Below, piece by piece: positions 1 to 8,504 of a DNA stretch of 64,000 nucleotides. Origin of the DNA: Pedobacter soli (GTDB lineage Bacteria > Bacteroidota > Bacteroidia > Sphingobacteriales > Sphingobacteriaceae); the NCBI RefSeq assembly GCF_900101435.1, contig NZ_FMZH01000001.1, positions 682,001 to 746,000 of the forward strand, in the 5' to 3' direction. Position numbers and translations under genes: made by a program. The notes beneath the pieces were generated by a model. The model worked only from the letters and a program-made list of their open reading frames with translations. It was not told the DNA's origin and did no database searches. Within the stretch, counting starts at the first letter, position 1, and the number at the start of each line of letters is the position of its first letter.

Positions 1-672
1 TATCAGCGCCTGGGGTTCATCGATGGTGATGATCTTACCGTGATCAACTATAGCAATGCGGTCGCAGATCGCTTCAGCTTCCTCCATTGAATGCGTAGTT
101 AATAAAACGGCATGTCCGCTTTTACGGATCGCTTCTATACGTTCCCACAATTGCCTGCGCGACTGTGGATCAAGACCTGTGGTAGGTTCGTCAAGCATAA
201 CCAGACGCGGATGATGTATGGTTGAGATGACAAGCGACAAGCGTTGTTGCTGTCCACCGGATAGCTGGGCAAATCTCCTATGCACAGCGTCTTCCAACTG
301 GATTTCTTTTAAAATCCGGTTAAGCCCGTTTTTATCAAGTGGTACACCGTATATACCAGAGAACAGCTGCAGTATCTGCACCACATTAAGTTCAGGCTGA
401 AAGGTTGTTGACTGCAATTGTACGCCCATTGCCGCACGTGCGTGCAAGGGATTTTTAATTACGTCATAGCCGTCGACAATGATAGTGCCTGAAGAAAACC
501 TGACCAAACCTTCTATTGCACTCAATGTGCTGGTCTTGCCAGCCCCATTAGGACCGAGCAGGCCAAAAATTTCTCCAGGCAAAACGCTGAAGCTAATGTT
601 TTTCACAGCCTCGAAATTCCCATAGCTAACAGAAAGGTTTTCGACATTTAAAAGGCTTTGACTGATCTCCAT
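1..672 (-). CDS. ABC transporter ATP-binding subunit (partial, 3' end outside window)
   Basis: ATPase subunit of an ABC transporter; it would hydrolyse ATP on the cytoplasmic side and drive a separate membrane subunit that is not in the window. Read from the ATG at 672, the protein shows all nucleotide-binding motifs in order: Walker A GPNGAGKT, a Q-loop region, the signature LSGGQQQR, Walker B LVMLDEP, and the H-loop TTHSMEEAE. The form with LLGPNGAGKT and TTHSMEEAE is typical of ABC-2 type exporters (drug, Nod-factor or Na+ efflux). The C-terminal end runs off the left edge, so a partner permease is expected to the left. The substrate cannot be deduced. Confidence 0.93.
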   Translation of the reverse strand, partial: MEISQSLLNVENLSVSYGNFEAVKNISFSVLPGEIFGLLGPNGAGKTSTLSAIEGLVRFSSGTIIVDGYDVIKNPLHARAAMGVQLQSTTFQPELNVVQILQLFSGIYGVPLDKNGLNRILKEIQLEDAVHRRFAQLSGGQQQRLSLVISTIHHPRLVMLDEPTTGLDPQSRRQLWERIEAIRKSGHAVLLTTHSMEEAEAICDRIAIVDHGKIITIDEPQALI

Positions 673-773
673 ATACCAAAGATATAAATTTAGGCCTATT
701 CAATGTTCTCCTTAATAAATCTGTTAGCTGCTTAGGTTATGGTTTTACAAAAAGTCATTCCAAACAAGCGACT

Positions 774-1427
774 TTAGTTTGTAGAAGACAAAGACATGGA
801 TAATTTATTGCCAGGGGCTTTACCAAAATGGCCAGTATACCATTCAATCAGTTTATCAGATTTAAACTGGCTGTTGCCGTTGATACCTCTAATGAACCGT
901 TTGGCAGATTTAGTTCCATCTTCGCCCTGCATAGCTTGAAAAAGCACATAATCAACTAAAATTTTGTCGTCAGGCTTTGGGCCCTTGTAGGCTAAAATGG
1001 CTCCATCCTTTCCAATAATAAATGGCGCAGGATCATTCAGTTTCAAAATCTTACGGAATTCAGCCGATGATGCATCATCAACTAACCTGTTGGTTGTAGA
1101 TGAGCTATCTGAGCCGACAATTAGATTAGCAAAAACTACGTCGGGATATTTAGCAAAACGTTCTTTGAGTAACCGGTACGACTTTTCTTGCTCTGCAGAT
1201 AATTTCTTATTTCCCCAAACATACAGATAGACAGTTTTTCCGTCATACAAATTTTTAAATGTTTGATGCTTACCATTCGGATCTTCGATCTGGATGTCGG
1301 AGATATAGGTGCTGGTATAATCATTATAATCTTTAACCAGGAGTTTGGCAAAACCTTTAACCATCATGGTGCAAGAACTGGTAAAAACGCAAAGGCCTAA
1401 AATAAACAGGTAAATAATTTTTTTCAT
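774..1427 (-). CDS. Lipoprotein with a thioredoxin-like fold, no CXXC visible
   Basis: Predicted envelope lipoprotein of 217 residues. The ATG at 1427 is preferred to an upstream TTG because it opens directly on a lysine-rich signal peptide followed by a lipobox (FTSSC, Cys at about residue 19). The middle part (TVYLYVW, then KLNDPAPFIIGKDGAILAYKG) has the strand order of a thioredoxin/AhpC-like domain, but the usual redox CXXC is missing, so a redox role is doubtful. It stands alone on the minus strand next to the ABC gene. Function unknown; the fold assignment is an inference. Confidence 0.7.
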   Translation of the reverse strand: MKKIIYLFILGLCVFTSSCTMMVKGFAKLLVKDYNDYTSTYISDIQIEDPNGKHQTFKNLYDGKTVYLYVWGNKKLSAEQEKSYRLLKERFAKYPDVVFANLIVGSDSSSTTNRLVDDASSAEFRKILKLNDPAPFIIGKDGAILAYKGPKPDDKILVDYVLFQAMQGEDGTKSAKRFIRGINGNSQFKSDKLIEWYTGHFGKAPGNKLSMSLSSTN

Positions 1428-1610
1428 CTTTTTGAAATTTGTTAGGTGCTGCAAGTATGTTTATTATTTTGTATGCAGGAAAGACGACAAGGATTTATTA
1501 AAGGTTGCAACAGTATTCAAACATATTTTAATCTATTGCATTACCTTAGCCAGATGTATGATCATGACCATTATTACGGCAAGCGCTTAATAACTGCGAT
1601 TATGCTATAA

Positions 1611-1822
1611 AATAAAATTTCTGAGCATTGTGATTTCAGCGATCGCCAGCGTAAAATTGACTTTGGGTTACCGGGTGGTGCTGAAAGGCTGGTTTGGAAT
1701 CAACTGGCCTTAAGGGCAGAACTGCAATGGGGGCTTGTTCCGGTATTTCCAGGAAGCTTTAAAGGGATATCATTTAAAATGTACAATATCTTTGCAAACC
1801 TTGGCCTGGCTTATCACTTTTA
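1611..1822 (+). pseudogene. Remnant of an outer-membrane beta-barrel protein (C-terminal end)
   Basis: A 70-codon open frame with no start codon, preceded by an in-frame stop at 1608. It encodes alternating hydrophobic strands (for example RAELQWGLVPVF and YNIFANLGLAYHF) and ends in a phenylalanine, the usual terminal residue of Bacteroidota outer-membrane barrels. No matching N-terminal part is visible upstream. I read this as the tail of a decayed barrel gene rather than a working gene. Otherwise the gap 1428-1958 shows nothing. Confidence 0.45.
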
Positions 1823-1958
1823 ATATCTGATATTGGCAGCGACTAGGCTACCGGACAGCAGCGACACGAAGAAATATCTATAATTGGTGCTCCCTGTACC
1901 TGTCATCTGATCATGAGCAAGCCCGCCGTAACCTTCTCTGGGGGAACCGTAGGGAATT

Positions 1959-2714
1959 TTAATTAAAGAACTCAACTTTACCGGAGTTCATATCATAAAC
2001 TCCACCAATAATCTTAATCTTTCCGCTTTTTTCCATCTCATTCAATATGGGGCTTTTTTCACGGATCAGACGAATAGATTCCTTTACGTTTTCATCACAT
2101 ACGGCCGCAACAAAATCTGGATTTGAAGATGTTGTTTTTCCCTTGAAAGAAGCCTTCGCATGCTGAACGGCGGGTTGTATTTTCGCTAAAAGCGAGGTAA
2201 TATTACCCAATTTTACATCATCAATTGCCGATTTAACCGCACCACAATATTCATGTCCCAATACCACGATCAGCTTAGCGCCTGATACTTTACAAGAGTA
2301 CTCCAGGCTACCTAAAATATCATCATTGATAATATTTCCTGCTACCCTGGCTACAAAAAGATTTCCGATTCCACTATGGAATACATCTTCTACCGGCACA
2401 CGGGAATCCAGGCAGGATAAAACAACTGCCTTAGGATATTGCCCAAGCGATGCCCTCCTAACCCTTTCGGTGCTATTCCTGATCGTAAGATTGTCCTCCG
2501 TAAAATCCTTATTCCCATTTTTCATACGTTGCAGCACACTATCGGGAGTAAGTTTCTCTTGTTGTTCTGATGTGAGCGCCTCGGAGATAAGAATATCTGC
2601 TTTGGGAACAACCACAGTATCGACATTATTTGACTGGGCTTTCTTTTCAGCTGTTTGATTACAAGCTCCTAACAAAAGTGTTCCGATTATCCCCAGCGTA
2701 TAAATTTTTCTCAT
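1959..2714 (-). CDS. Beta-class carbonic anhydrase, lipoprotein
   Basis: Carbonic anhydrase (CO2 + H2O to bicarbonate) of the beta class, 251 residues. The zinc ligands and catalytic pair are visible: Cys101-x-Asp103-x-Arg105 in SCLDSRVPVE, and His154-x2-Cys157 in GHEYCG. The N-terminus is a lipoprotein signal with lipobox LLGAC (Cys18) followed by an acidic/polar linker, so the enzyme should be anchored in the envelope, whereas most beta-class enzymes are cytoplasmic. The ATG at 2714 fits the signal peptide. It lies 29 bp downstream of the flavin-binding-protein gene on the same strand and may be co-transcribed with it. Confidence 0.93.
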   Translation of the reverse strand: MRKIYTLGIIGTLLLGACNQTAEKKAQSNNVDTVVVPKADILISEALTSEQQEKLTPDSVLQRMKNGNKDFTEDNLTIRNSTERVRRASLGQYPKAVVLSCLDSRVPVEDVFHSGIGNLFVARVAGNIINDDILGSLEYSCKVSGAKLIVVLGHEYCGAVKSAIDDVKLGNITSLLAKIQPAVQHAKASFKGKTTSSNPDFVAAVCDENVKESIRLIREKSPILNEMEKSGKIKIIGGVYDMNSGKVEFFN

Positions 2715-2743
2715 GTGTTTTTTTATTTACACCATTATTATAC

Positions 2744-3187
2744 TTACAAATCCGGATGCGCCTCAAACCGGCCTGTACCCTCTTTGATATTAATCCGGTA
2801 AACGATAATATTGGCACGCTCGGCCGGATCAATTCCATGAGAAGGCCCCTGGGATGAAGCATCTGTTAAAGGCATAATCTTATGGATAATTCCTTGCATG
2901 GCCTGCTGCCGTTCCTCTCCCTGTAGTTCTTCAAATTTTCCCCAAACAATTACACTTTTCCAGCGAAAGGTATCTTCAATCTGGTCGACCTGAAAACATA
3001 CTTCCGGATTTGCCCGCAGCATATCCAATTTCTTTCCCTTTGCCGAATGGGCATAGATAGCGTTATCGTGATAGATATAGTTTATCGGTACGATGTAAGT
3101 CTCGCCCTCGCTATGGCAGCCCAACCGGCCAATTACCTGATTTTCCAGCAGTGCAACGATCTCTCCTTTATTTAGATTTCCCAGCAT
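2744..3187 (-). CDS. Pyridoxamine 5'-phosphate oxidase-family flavin-binding protein
   Basis: Small (147 residues) split-barrel protein of the PNPOx-like/NimA-like group, which bind FMN or related cofactors. Recognisable stretches are the N-terminal RLGCHSEGETYIVPINYIYHDNAIYAHSA region, with the typical beta-strand order, and the following KLDMLRANPEVCFQVDQ segment. The exact substrate is not predictable; members include nitroimidazole reductases and stress-related flavoproteins. The ATG at 3187 gives a normal family length. The carbonic anhydrase gene follows on the same strand. Confidence 0.82.
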   Translation of the reverse strand: MLGNLNKGEIVALLENQVIGRLGCHSEGETYIVPINYIYHDNAIYAHSAKGKKLDMLRANPEVCFQVDQIEDTFRWKSVIVWGKFEELQGEERQQAMQGIIHKIMPLTDASSQGPSHGIDPAERANIIVYRINIKEGTGRFEAHPDL

Positions 3188-3286
3188 ATCCTGTTTTGTT
3201 TTTCTATGGTTAAATTTGTCTTTAAAATAAAGCTATCAATAAAGCCCGTTTTATCCAATAGCGGATTAAAAAAATCAGGCAGTATT

Positions 3287-4858
3287 TTATTGCATCAACA
3301 TCTCAAGCAAACGCCCATCGCGCTGATAGACATCATCCCTAAAATTCAATTCGCCGGCCGAATCTACATAGGCTGTAAAATAGCCGATGTAAACCGGAAC
3401 TTTATTTTTTAATGGAATCCATTGCTCTTTTCCACCCTTCATCGCAGCATCAATATTTTTCGAGGTCCATTTGGGTAATAACAGCTCTGCAAGCTCCTTT
3501 GGTTTTTCAACCCTGATACAGCCATGACTAAAGGCCCTGACATCTTCTTTAAATAAAGGTTTACTCGGGGTATCATGTAAATAAATATCGTTTACATTGG
3601 GGAATATAAACTTTACCAGGCCCAATGAGTTATCGGCTCCCGGTTTCTGCCTTACCTTGCCATCGTTCCACTCCATCCGATGCCGGTCGAGATAAGCCGG
3701 ATTATTTTTCATAGCTGGCAGGATTTCCTTTTTGATGATGCTTTCGGGCACATACCAATAAGGGCTGAAAACGATATATTGTAAATTTCCTTCAAAAATA
3801 ACCGTCTGATTCATTGCCTTTCCAACTACAACCTTACAGCCCCAGCTGAGCTTGTTATTTTCATAGTAATACAGCTGGTAGGCGGGTATGTTAACCAAAA
3901 TAAACTTAGCGCCATGATCTCCCAGCGGAATCCACCTCATGCGTTCTAAATTGATCATCATCTGCTGTATGCGGCTGTGCAGCGGAACATTGATTTCTTT
4001 TAAAAAGCCTTGACTGATGGAAAAATCGGCGCGGATGCCATGCCTTTTTTTAAACCGCACTATGGCATCTGCCAGGGGCTGATCGTACACGCTGTCGGGT
4101 GTTTTAACTTTTAGATCGCCCAACTGGAATAACCGTTCGCGCAGCTTAGCAAGCGCCGCTGATGTATCTCCTACTCTTATTTTTTTAAACAGTGTATCAT
4201 TGGCTACCCACACATCTTTTTCCTTTTTTTCCAGTTGCTGATAAAAGTTGAGCATTTTGCGCAGGGCGATATATTGGGGGATCACTGCCTCCTGCTCTAT
4301 CTCGCTGGAAGGGCTTTTGAGCTGTTTGGCAAGCAACTGGGCATAGGAAAGTTTTTTCGCCTGTAAATACCAACCGAGATCTTTAGCTTTGGTAAGTTCT
4401 GAACCTCCCAGCCTGTTTTTTGAATAGCTAAAGTATTGGGCAGTTAACATCAGCTCTAAGGCCAGCAAAGGCTTCAGGGGTTTCACTTTCTGCTGATCAA
4501 TCAAGGTAAAGAATTCGTCGGCGTATACTTGTTTCTTCAGTACCCCATCATTTTCCCTCGCATGGATCTGCCCTGCTAAATGCTGGGCTCCTTCAATTAT
4601 CCCTTTTGTATCAAACCAGGCGTAGCGGAAGTTTCTTGAGGCATAAAATGTTCTGAAATCCTCTTTAAATTCCTTAAACGCCGGTTTATTAACCAGAAAG
4701 CTATCAATCATCAAAGTATCAAGCACCAGTAAGGAGGTATCGACTAAAGGTTCAGCTACTTTTGCTGTATTTACTGTTTGCCTTTCTTTCTTTTTTCCAT
4801 TGCCTGTACAGGCCACTGCGGTTAGCAGGGAAAGCCCGAGCACGATGTATTTTACCAT
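3287..4858 (-). CDS. L,D-transpeptidase, YcbB/LdtD-like, lipoprotein
   Basis: Peptidoglycan cross-linking enzyme of 523 residues. The N-terminus has a lipoprotein signal (LTAVAC). A helical scaffold region covers roughly residues 60-250, followed by a peptidoglycan-binding-like segment (LADAIVRFKKRHGI, around 265-280) and the YkuD catalytic domain from about residue 315. The active-site motif SHGCIRV is intact, with the nucleophilic Cys near residue 447 and the upstream His in the LHDTPSK segment. Architecture and length match the YcbB type, which makes 3-3 cross-links insensitive to most beta-lactams. Expected location is the periplasm, lipid-anchored. It is a single gene with no obvious operon partner. 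Confidence 0.9.
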   Translation of the reverse strand: MVKYIVLGLSLLTAVACTGNGKKKERQTVNTAKVAEPLVDTSLLVLDTLMIDSFLVNKPAFKEFKEDFRTFYASRNFRYAWFDTKGIIEGAQHLAGQIHARENDGVLKKQVYADEFFTLIDQQKVKPLKPLLALELMLTAQYFSYSKNRLGGSELTKAKDLGWYLQAKKLSYAQLLAKQLKSPSSEIEQEAVIPQYIALRKMLNFYQQLEKKEKDVWVANDTLFKKIRVGDTSAALAKLRERLFQLGDLKVKTPDSVYDQPLADAIVRFKKRHGIRADFSISQGFLKEINVPLHSRIQQMMINLERMRWIPLGDHGAKFILVNIPAYQLYYYENNKLSWGCKVVVGKAMNQTVIFEGNLQYIVFSPYWYVPESIIKKEILPAMKNNPAYLDRHRMEWNDGKVRQKPGADNSLGLVKFIFPNVNDIYLHDTPSKPLFKEDVRAFSHGCIRVEKPKELAELLLPKWTSKNIDAAMKGGKEQWIPLKNKVPVYIGYFTAYVDSAGELNFRDDVYQRDGRLLEMLMQ

Positions 4859-5154
4859 ATAATCCTGAAAATATACAAAACTTAGCTATGATCTTCAAAT
4901 AAGCAATACTTTTTGAAAATTCGCGTCCTGGGCTAGCGGTAATTCGTTACCAGCCAGGCACTAAATGCAAATCACGCTGGTAAGGTAGTTTGCATGTTTC
5001 CGCAGCCAAATTTGCCTGGATAAACTTCTCCCTGCATCGTCCTGTCTGCTTTCAGTTCATTTTAGCAGATCGGCATAAAACTTTTTTCAAAAATGCATGT
5101 TTAAATGCCAATAGTTCCTATCCAGGAGATTTAACCACCTTCATAACGCTAAGA

Positions 5155-6477
5155 TTGGAAAAAATAATCGACAAGACCACAGCCGGTAAACTTAGCCACC
5201 GCATTTTGCTGATTTTTGCACTGGCCATACTGCTTGCAGCCGAAGGCTTTTTCGGCTACAGTTTGCATCAGTTGTCAGAAAGGCAGGAACAAATTAAACA
5301 CGATTATTCCAGGGTAAACAACATTACTTATGGGCTGTTTTCTGTACAACAATGGAAAGATAAGGTTGCAGCTATTGTTCATCATCAGGTTTCCGGGCTT
5401 AAAATAACCCGCAAGCAAAAAAAAGTGCTTCAGGGCGAAGTCGAACAGGTACTCCTTGCACTTATTGATAAGGCCGAAGCCCTGGTAAACAAACCCAAAA
5501 AAACCATCAGTGGTAAGATTCAGAAGTTTGCCATCAAAAATTTTGTGAATTCGGATAGTATCCGTGCGCAGGTCCCCTCCTTTGCCCGAAAAATTATCGC
5601 CGAAATTGATAATCCCAAAAACAAAAAGCAACTTGGACGTATGGCTTTGGGCGAATTTAATGAAATAGCCAAAGAAGAAAGCCAGGATACCGCATTTGTT
5701 GCCAACAATGCGATAATGAAAAAAATTTACAACAGTTATGGTGTATCCTCTAATGCACAGCTGAACCAAAAGCTCAGTAGCTCATTAATTAACATCAGGA
5801 AACAAACCTATGCCTACTGTTTTGGCATGTTAAGCTGCGTTATTGTGGTGCTTGCATTTTGGTGGCTGTTACGCAGGCGCACAGATTTACATGCAACACT
5901 TTTCATCATGTCCTTGCTTTTTGCATTTATCCTGCTGGGCGTAGGCCTTACCGCATCGATGATCGAAGTTGACGCCAGGATTCGTTCTCTGGATTTTGTT
6001 TTACTCGGAGAGCATGTGGTATTTAACGATCAGGTACTCTTTTTCCAGAGCAAGAGTATTATGGATGTAGTTCGCGTACTCATTAGCCAATCGGCAATAG
6101 ATTCGGTTCTGGTGGGTGTATTGATCCTGGCTTTCAGTATCCTTTTCCCTGTTGTAAAACTAACTTCAACCGGTGTGCACCTGCTGGGCGGAAAACGTTG
6201 GGCAGAAAACAGGATAATCAGGTATTTTGCTTTTCAGTCTGGAAAATGGAGCATGGCAGATGTAATTGTTATTGCAATTTTAATGGCATACATTGGGCTC
6301 AACGGACTTCTTGAAAACCAGTTGCGGGCATTGAATATCAACAACGACTCGCTTACGATCCTGACCACCAATAACACGGCCCTGCAACCAGGCTACATTA
6401 TTTTTATCTGTTTTGTACTTTATGGGTTGATCCTTTCTACAATCCTTAAATCTATTACTCCGCACGATGTGCATTAA
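5155..6477 (+). CDS. PqiA-like integral membrane protein, copy 1
   Basis: Membrane protein of about 440 residues, paralogous to the next gene. It has an N-terminal transmembrane helix, a soluble helical region of roughly 200 residues, then several transmembrane helices. The C-terminal part has PqiA-family features, notably GKWSMADVIVIAILMAYIGLNG, and VEVDARI-type and FNDQVLFFQSKSI segments shared with the paralog. No in-frame ATG exists before the conserved region. A TTG at 5155 gives an N-terminus equal in length to the paralog; another TTG at 4990 would add 55 residues with no match to it. The start is therefore uncertain. PqiA proteins are linked to envelope stress and lipid transport; the role here is inferred. 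Confidence 0.65.
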   Translation: MEKIIDKTTAGKLSHRILLIFALAILLAAEGFFGYSLHQLSERQEQIKHDYSRVNNITYGLFSVQQWKDKVAAIVHHQVSGLKITRKQKKVLQGEVEQVLLALIDKAEALVNKPKKTISGKIQKFAIKNFVNSDSIRAQVPSFARKIIAEIDNPKNKKQLGRMALGEFNEIAKEESQDTAFVANNAIMKKIYNSYGVSSNAQLNQKLSSSLINIRKQTYAYCFGMLSCVIVVLAFWWLLRRRTDLHATLFIMSLLFAFILLGVGLTASMIEVDARIRSLDFVLLGEHVVFNDQVLFFQSKSIMDVVRVLISQSAIDSVLVGVLILAFSILFPVVKLTSTGVHLLGGKRWAENRIIRYFAFQSGKWSMADVIVIAILMAYIGLNGLLENQLRALNINNDSLTILTTNNTALQPGYIIFICFVLYGLILSTILKSITPHDVH

Positions 6478-6489
6478 ATCTGTAAATTA

Positions 6490-7833
6490 ATGAGCAATTT
6501 GCAAAAAGATACGACCAATACCAACCATACAGCATCCGGGGGATCCAGATCAGCTTCTTTTTTGCTGATTGCGATGCTTTCACTTCTCCTGGTGGCAGCT
6601 GCATATTGCGGCTACCGGTTCAGGGCGCTTGCCTACGAGCAGAAGCATATTAAAGAAGATTACAGTCTTTCAAACAACATCACCTTCGGTATATTTTCGG
6701 TAGACCGCTGGGGCGATAAAATATCGGCTGTGGTCGACAGACGGGTAAAGGGCTTTAAGCTGACCAAAAACCAGAAAGCAGATATGCAACAAGAGGTTGA
6801 AAAACAGTTGCACGGCATGGTTGACAAGGCAGTTGCAGAAGTTACAAAACCCCAGAAAGGGCTTGGTGCGAAACTCAAAAAACTTGCCTTCAATACCTTT
6901 GTTGATGTAAAAGAAATACATGCATTGGTCCCTTCTTTCTCCCGCACCATTGTTACCAAAGTAACCAGCCCTGCGAGCCTGAAAAAATTAAAATCTGTAG
7001 CAACAGGGAAACTCGATGAGCTGGAAGCACAAACTTACGACCGGAGCGATCAAACCATCTCTTCGGTTGAGCATAGTATATATCAAAAATACAAAGTCAG
7101 TAATTCAGCCGCTTTCGATAAGGTTATCAAGGCTAAACTTAGTTACATTAAAGATTTAAGCTACCGGTATGCAATTGGCATGACTGCCTCCATTGCCATT
7201 GCCCTGTTGCTCTGGTTATGGCTGCGCAAACGGGTAAACCTCGAAGTCCAGCTTTTTATTATTTCATTGCTTTTTGCCTTCACGCTACTTGCAGTAGGCG
7301 TATCCTCCCCTATTATTGAGGTCGATGCCAGAATTCAAACCTTAGAGTTTGCATTACTTGGCGAAAAACTTGTTTTCTCTAATCAGGTGCTCTTTTTTCA
7401 AAGCCAGAGCATACTCGGAGTAATCGGCACGCTGGTAGAACAACCTAAACCCGACGCAATATTGGTGGGGGTATTGCTGATGCTCTTCGTGGTGATACTC
7501 CCCTTGCTACGCCTGATCGCACGGGGTTTACAAGTTTCTTGCAGCGAACTACTGGGTAATTCGAAATTCGTCCGTTTTCTGGCTTTTGATTTAGGCAAAT
7601 GGGATATGGCAGATGTGATGGTAGTTGGGATAGCCATGACCTATATCGGCCTTAATGGAATTTTAAAAAGTCAGCTTTCAGGACTTAATATCACCAGCGA
7701 TACGCTAAAGGTGGTTACAGCGAACAATTCGGCCCTGCAGCTTGGCTTCTTTATTTTTGTAGCCTATGTAGCTTATAATATCATTTTGTCAGCTATACTT
7801 AAGCGTATAGATGAGCAAAATGGCCCCTGCTAG
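6490..7833 (+). CDS. PqiA-like integral membrane protein, copy 2
   Basis: 447-residue membrane protein starting at the ATG at 6490, 12 bp after the stop of copy 1, so the two are surely co-transcribed. Its layout is the same as copy 1: one N-terminal membrane helix (about residues 22-42), a lysine-rich helical soluble region to about 215, then a cluster of membrane helices ending in GKWDMADVMVVGIAMTYIGLNG and an ILKSQLSGLNI segment. The copies align over their whole length but differ at many positions, which points to an old tandem duplication. No MCE-domain or PqiB/C-like partner gene is adjacent. Function within the PqiA family is inferred. Confidence 0.68.
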   Translation: MSNLQKDTTNTNHTASGGSRSASFLLIAMLSLLLVAAAYCGYRFRALAYEQKHIKEDYSLSNNITFGIFSVDRWGDKISAVVDRRVKGFKLTKNQKADMQQEVEKQLHGMVDKAVAEVTKPQKGLGAKLKKLAFNTFVDVKEIHALVPSFSRTIVTKVTSPASLKKLKSVATGKLDELEAQTYDRSDQTISSVEHSIYQKYKVSNSAAFDKVIKAKLSYIKDLSYRYAIGMTASIAIALLLWLWLRKRVNLEVQLFIISLLFAFTLLAVGVSSPIIEVDARIQTLEFALLGEKLVFSNQVLFFQSQSILGVIGTLVEQPKPDAILVGVLLMLFVVILPLLRLIARGLQVSCSELLGNSKFVRFLAFDLGKWDMADVMVVGIAMTYIGLNGILKSQLSGLNITSDTLKVVTANNSALQLGFFIFVAYVAYNIILSAILKRIDEQNGPC

Positions 7834-7893
7834 AAGACTTTTTTGAACAGCGCAACTTAAGGAAACCGGATAAGGATGAAGCAGTAAACGACT

Positions 7894-8430
7894 TTAAAGC
7901 CTTTTCTCAGCACTAAAAGGATAATGTTGATAGTGGCTCCATGGTCCTTCTAAATAATGCCACAGGTCTAGTCCGGTGATATAGATTTCAAAAGGTTCGA
8001 AATCCGGCGCCAATGCCAGCAACAAACTTCTGGCCCGCTCTGGACTGACTTTATTTTGTATGGTGACATGTGGACGCAAAGGTTGCTGATCCTGTGCACT
8101 TAGCAACCCTCTGAATTCCTGTTGCAATTTTTGGTGAACCAACTGAAGTTCCTGACATTCGATAAAATAGGCAATACCATAACCGATACTTTTTACCGCC
8201 TTCACGTTTGCTTTAATGGTATCATGAGTTATACAGCGAAGCACATGTAAAGTATGTCCGCTATCCGGAAGTTGATGAAAAAGGGTAAGATGGGCATTGA
8301 GGAAGTTTCTCTCAGGCGGAAAATAGCATTTTCGCATCCGATCGAAAAAAAGCTGGCTTTGCGTATCAAGCCTGGCTGTTAAGATACAGGTACTCCTGCT
8401 AACAGGTACTATTTTATTAATATTTTCCAT
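7894..8430 (-). CDS. 2H phosphoesterase (2'-5' RNA ligase/cyclic phosphodiesterase family)
   Basis: 178-residue protein with the two HxTx signatures that define the 2H superfamily: His47-Leu-Thr49 (AHLTLF) and His121-Val-Thr123 (PHVTIQ). Spacing and total length suit the LigT/2'-5' RNA ligase-like group, which cleaves or joins 2',3'-cyclic or 2',5' phosphodiester bonds in RNA or nucleotide substrates. The natural substrate is unknown in most members. It is transcribed divergently from the neighbouring SDR gene and converges on the PqiA-like pair. Confidence 0.88.
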   Translation of the reverse strand: MENINKIVPVSRSTCILTARLDTQSQLFFDRMRKCYFPPERNFLNAHLTLFHQLPDSGHTLHVLRCITHDTIKANVKAVKSIGYGIAYFIECQELQLVHQKLQQEFRGLLSAQDQQPLRPHVTIQNKVSPERARSLLLALAPDFEPFEIYITGLDLWHYLEGPWSHYQHYPFSAEKRL

Positions 8431-8504
8431 TCGCTTGTTTCAGCCTTTGTGTTTTTTCAGGTTTGAATTTACAACAAAACGGCACCTGTTTTTGTTGACA
8501 GGGT

